Source: Halobacteriovoraceae bacterium | GTDB taxonomy: Bacteria; Bdellovibrionota; Bacteriovoracia; Bacteriovoracales; Bacteriovoracaceae | DNA length: 64,000 bases | Reading direction: 5' to 3' | Assembly: GCA_020635135.1 (NCBI GenBank) | Contig: JACKAJ010000016.1 | Coordinates: 868,001-932,000, forward strand | In this document: in pieces, positions 63,447 through 64,000 of the stretch | How positions within the stretch are numbered: the first letter of the stretch is position 1 | Layout: every line of letters starts with the position of its first letter | Notes under the pieces: model-generated | Database searches by the model: none | The model's input: the letters and a program-made list of their open reading frames with translations, nothing else | What the model was told of the DNA's origin: nothing | Position numbers and translations under genes: made by a program

Positions 63447-64000
63447 ATGAAATTCGCATTCGCATTTTTTATAGCATTATTTACTTTCAATACTTTCAGC
63501 GAAACAAGGCAAGAGCTTCACGAAAAAGCTAAAAAAGAATTTTATAATCTCCACTTTTTTGAAAATGGAAGGGGTATGACGATTTCCCCTGATCTTCCCA
63601 AGTTTCTAAGCTTACTCACAAAATCACCCGCCAACTCTCATCCGAATCTCATGACTCCAAATCAAAATATTAAAGGCTCGCTTTATAAAAAAATTTTTCA
63701 AGATCGCTATGGCTTCAACATGATTGACAATAAAATACTTGGGGTATTTGAAGTGCCCTACAAAGGAATGAAAATTGGAGTACTCGGCTGTACGGCTTGC
63801 CATAGTGGTAAAGCGGCGGGACACATCTATCCAGGTCTGGGAAATAAAACAATTGATCCCTATCAAGTTGGAGCCGATGCTAAAATTATCCAAACACTTT
63901 GGGGAAAAATCCCAGGACGCTCAAAAGATTTTAAACAAATTCACAATGCATCCATGAAATTTGTCACAACAACAGCCAATAAGAAATATGCCAATCTCAC
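63447..64000 (+). CDS. Exported c-type cytochrome, N-terminal part (runs off the right edge)
   Basis: The frame from ATG 63447 stays open to the window end (184 codons). AAGGA at 63432-63436 lies ten bases upstream. The start MKFAFAFFIALFTFNTFS is a signal peptide, cleavage probably after TFS or FSE. A haem-c attachment motif C-T-A-C-H (Cys115, Cys118, His119) follows, in the context GVLGCTACHSGKAAGHIYPG, which resembles the first haem site of di-haem cytochromes such as the RoxA/cytochrome c peroxidase-like group. The distal ligand and any second haem would be beyond the edge. Periplasmic redox function; substrate unknown. Confidence 0.8.
   Translation, partial: MKFAFAFFIALFTFNTFSETRQELHEKAKKEFYNLHFFENGRGMTISPDLPKFLSLLTKSPANSHPNLMTPNQNIKGSLYKKIFQDRYGFNMIDNKILGVFEVPYKGMKIGVLGCTACHSGKAAGHIYPGLGNKTIDPYQVGADAKIIQTLWGKIPGRSKDFKQIHNASMKFVTTTANKKYANL

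Noticed and set aside
1..64000. tRNA and rRNA genes
   Set aside because: No cloverleaf-forming or rRNA-like sequence was recognised in the intergenic regions by eye; a tRNAscan run would settle this.

Overview
The window is AT-rich bacterial DNA. Its gene content resembles a member of the Bdellovibrionota / Bacteriovorax type: exported cell-wall enzymes, giant modular surface proteins and many lineage-specific proteins. That placement is inference, since no rRNA or other phylogenetic marker gene except ssb is present.

Layout. (1) 1-1743: the start of a coiled-coil protein on the minus strand, running off the left edge. (2) 1978-4552: lspA (signal peptidase II), a convergent exported lytic-transglycosylase-like protein, and a small exported protein. 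(3) 4619-10257: a compact accessory locus with a GNAT-fold acyltransferase-like gene (distantly like acyl-homoserine-lactone or N-acyl amino acid synthases), two overlapping regulator-like genes (the first clearly XRE-type), an alpha/beta hydrolase, a SAM-dependent methyltransferase and a CapA-family metallophosphatase. Three copies of one inverted repeat, TATTC-N6-GAATA, lie 19-23 bp upstream of the acyltransferase, XRE regulator and methyltransferase start codons, so the locus looks like one regulon. It is the best candidate here for an undescribed system, plausibly a small-molecule signal or metabolite circuit. (4) 10184-10882: a REP-associated tyrosine transposase (RAYT) flanked by inverted REP-like sequences; its insertion has replaced the 3' end of the CapA-like gene. 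(5) 10888-39840 and 40109-61207: two giant paralogous minus-strand genes (9650 and 7032 aa), about 50 kb or 78% of the window. (6) 61491-62507: a terminator, ssb and a small zinc-ribbon membrane protein. (7) 62508-63446: non-coding DNA with ~132-bp direct repeats and a long inverted repeat. (8) 63447-64000: the start of a c-type cytochrome.

The giants share an N-terminal membrane anchor, an acidic and Gly/Ser-rich linker and long arrays of ~117-aa Ig-like (He_PIG/cadherin-like) repeats, 47 and 19 consecutive units by my count. They then diverge. The first carries DUF1554-like domains, Ig-like domains, two LamG domains, a seven-repeat FG-GAP/VCBS propeller, GLUG repeats and a terminal DUF1554-like domain. 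The second carries seven BspA-type (DUF285) repeat modules, one DUF1554-like domain, GLUG repeats and a C-terminal formylglycine-generating-enzyme-like (C-type-lectin-fold) domain. This architecture suggests long surface adhesins. Some repeats are identical at DNA level over hundreds of bases, so copy number is probably still changing.
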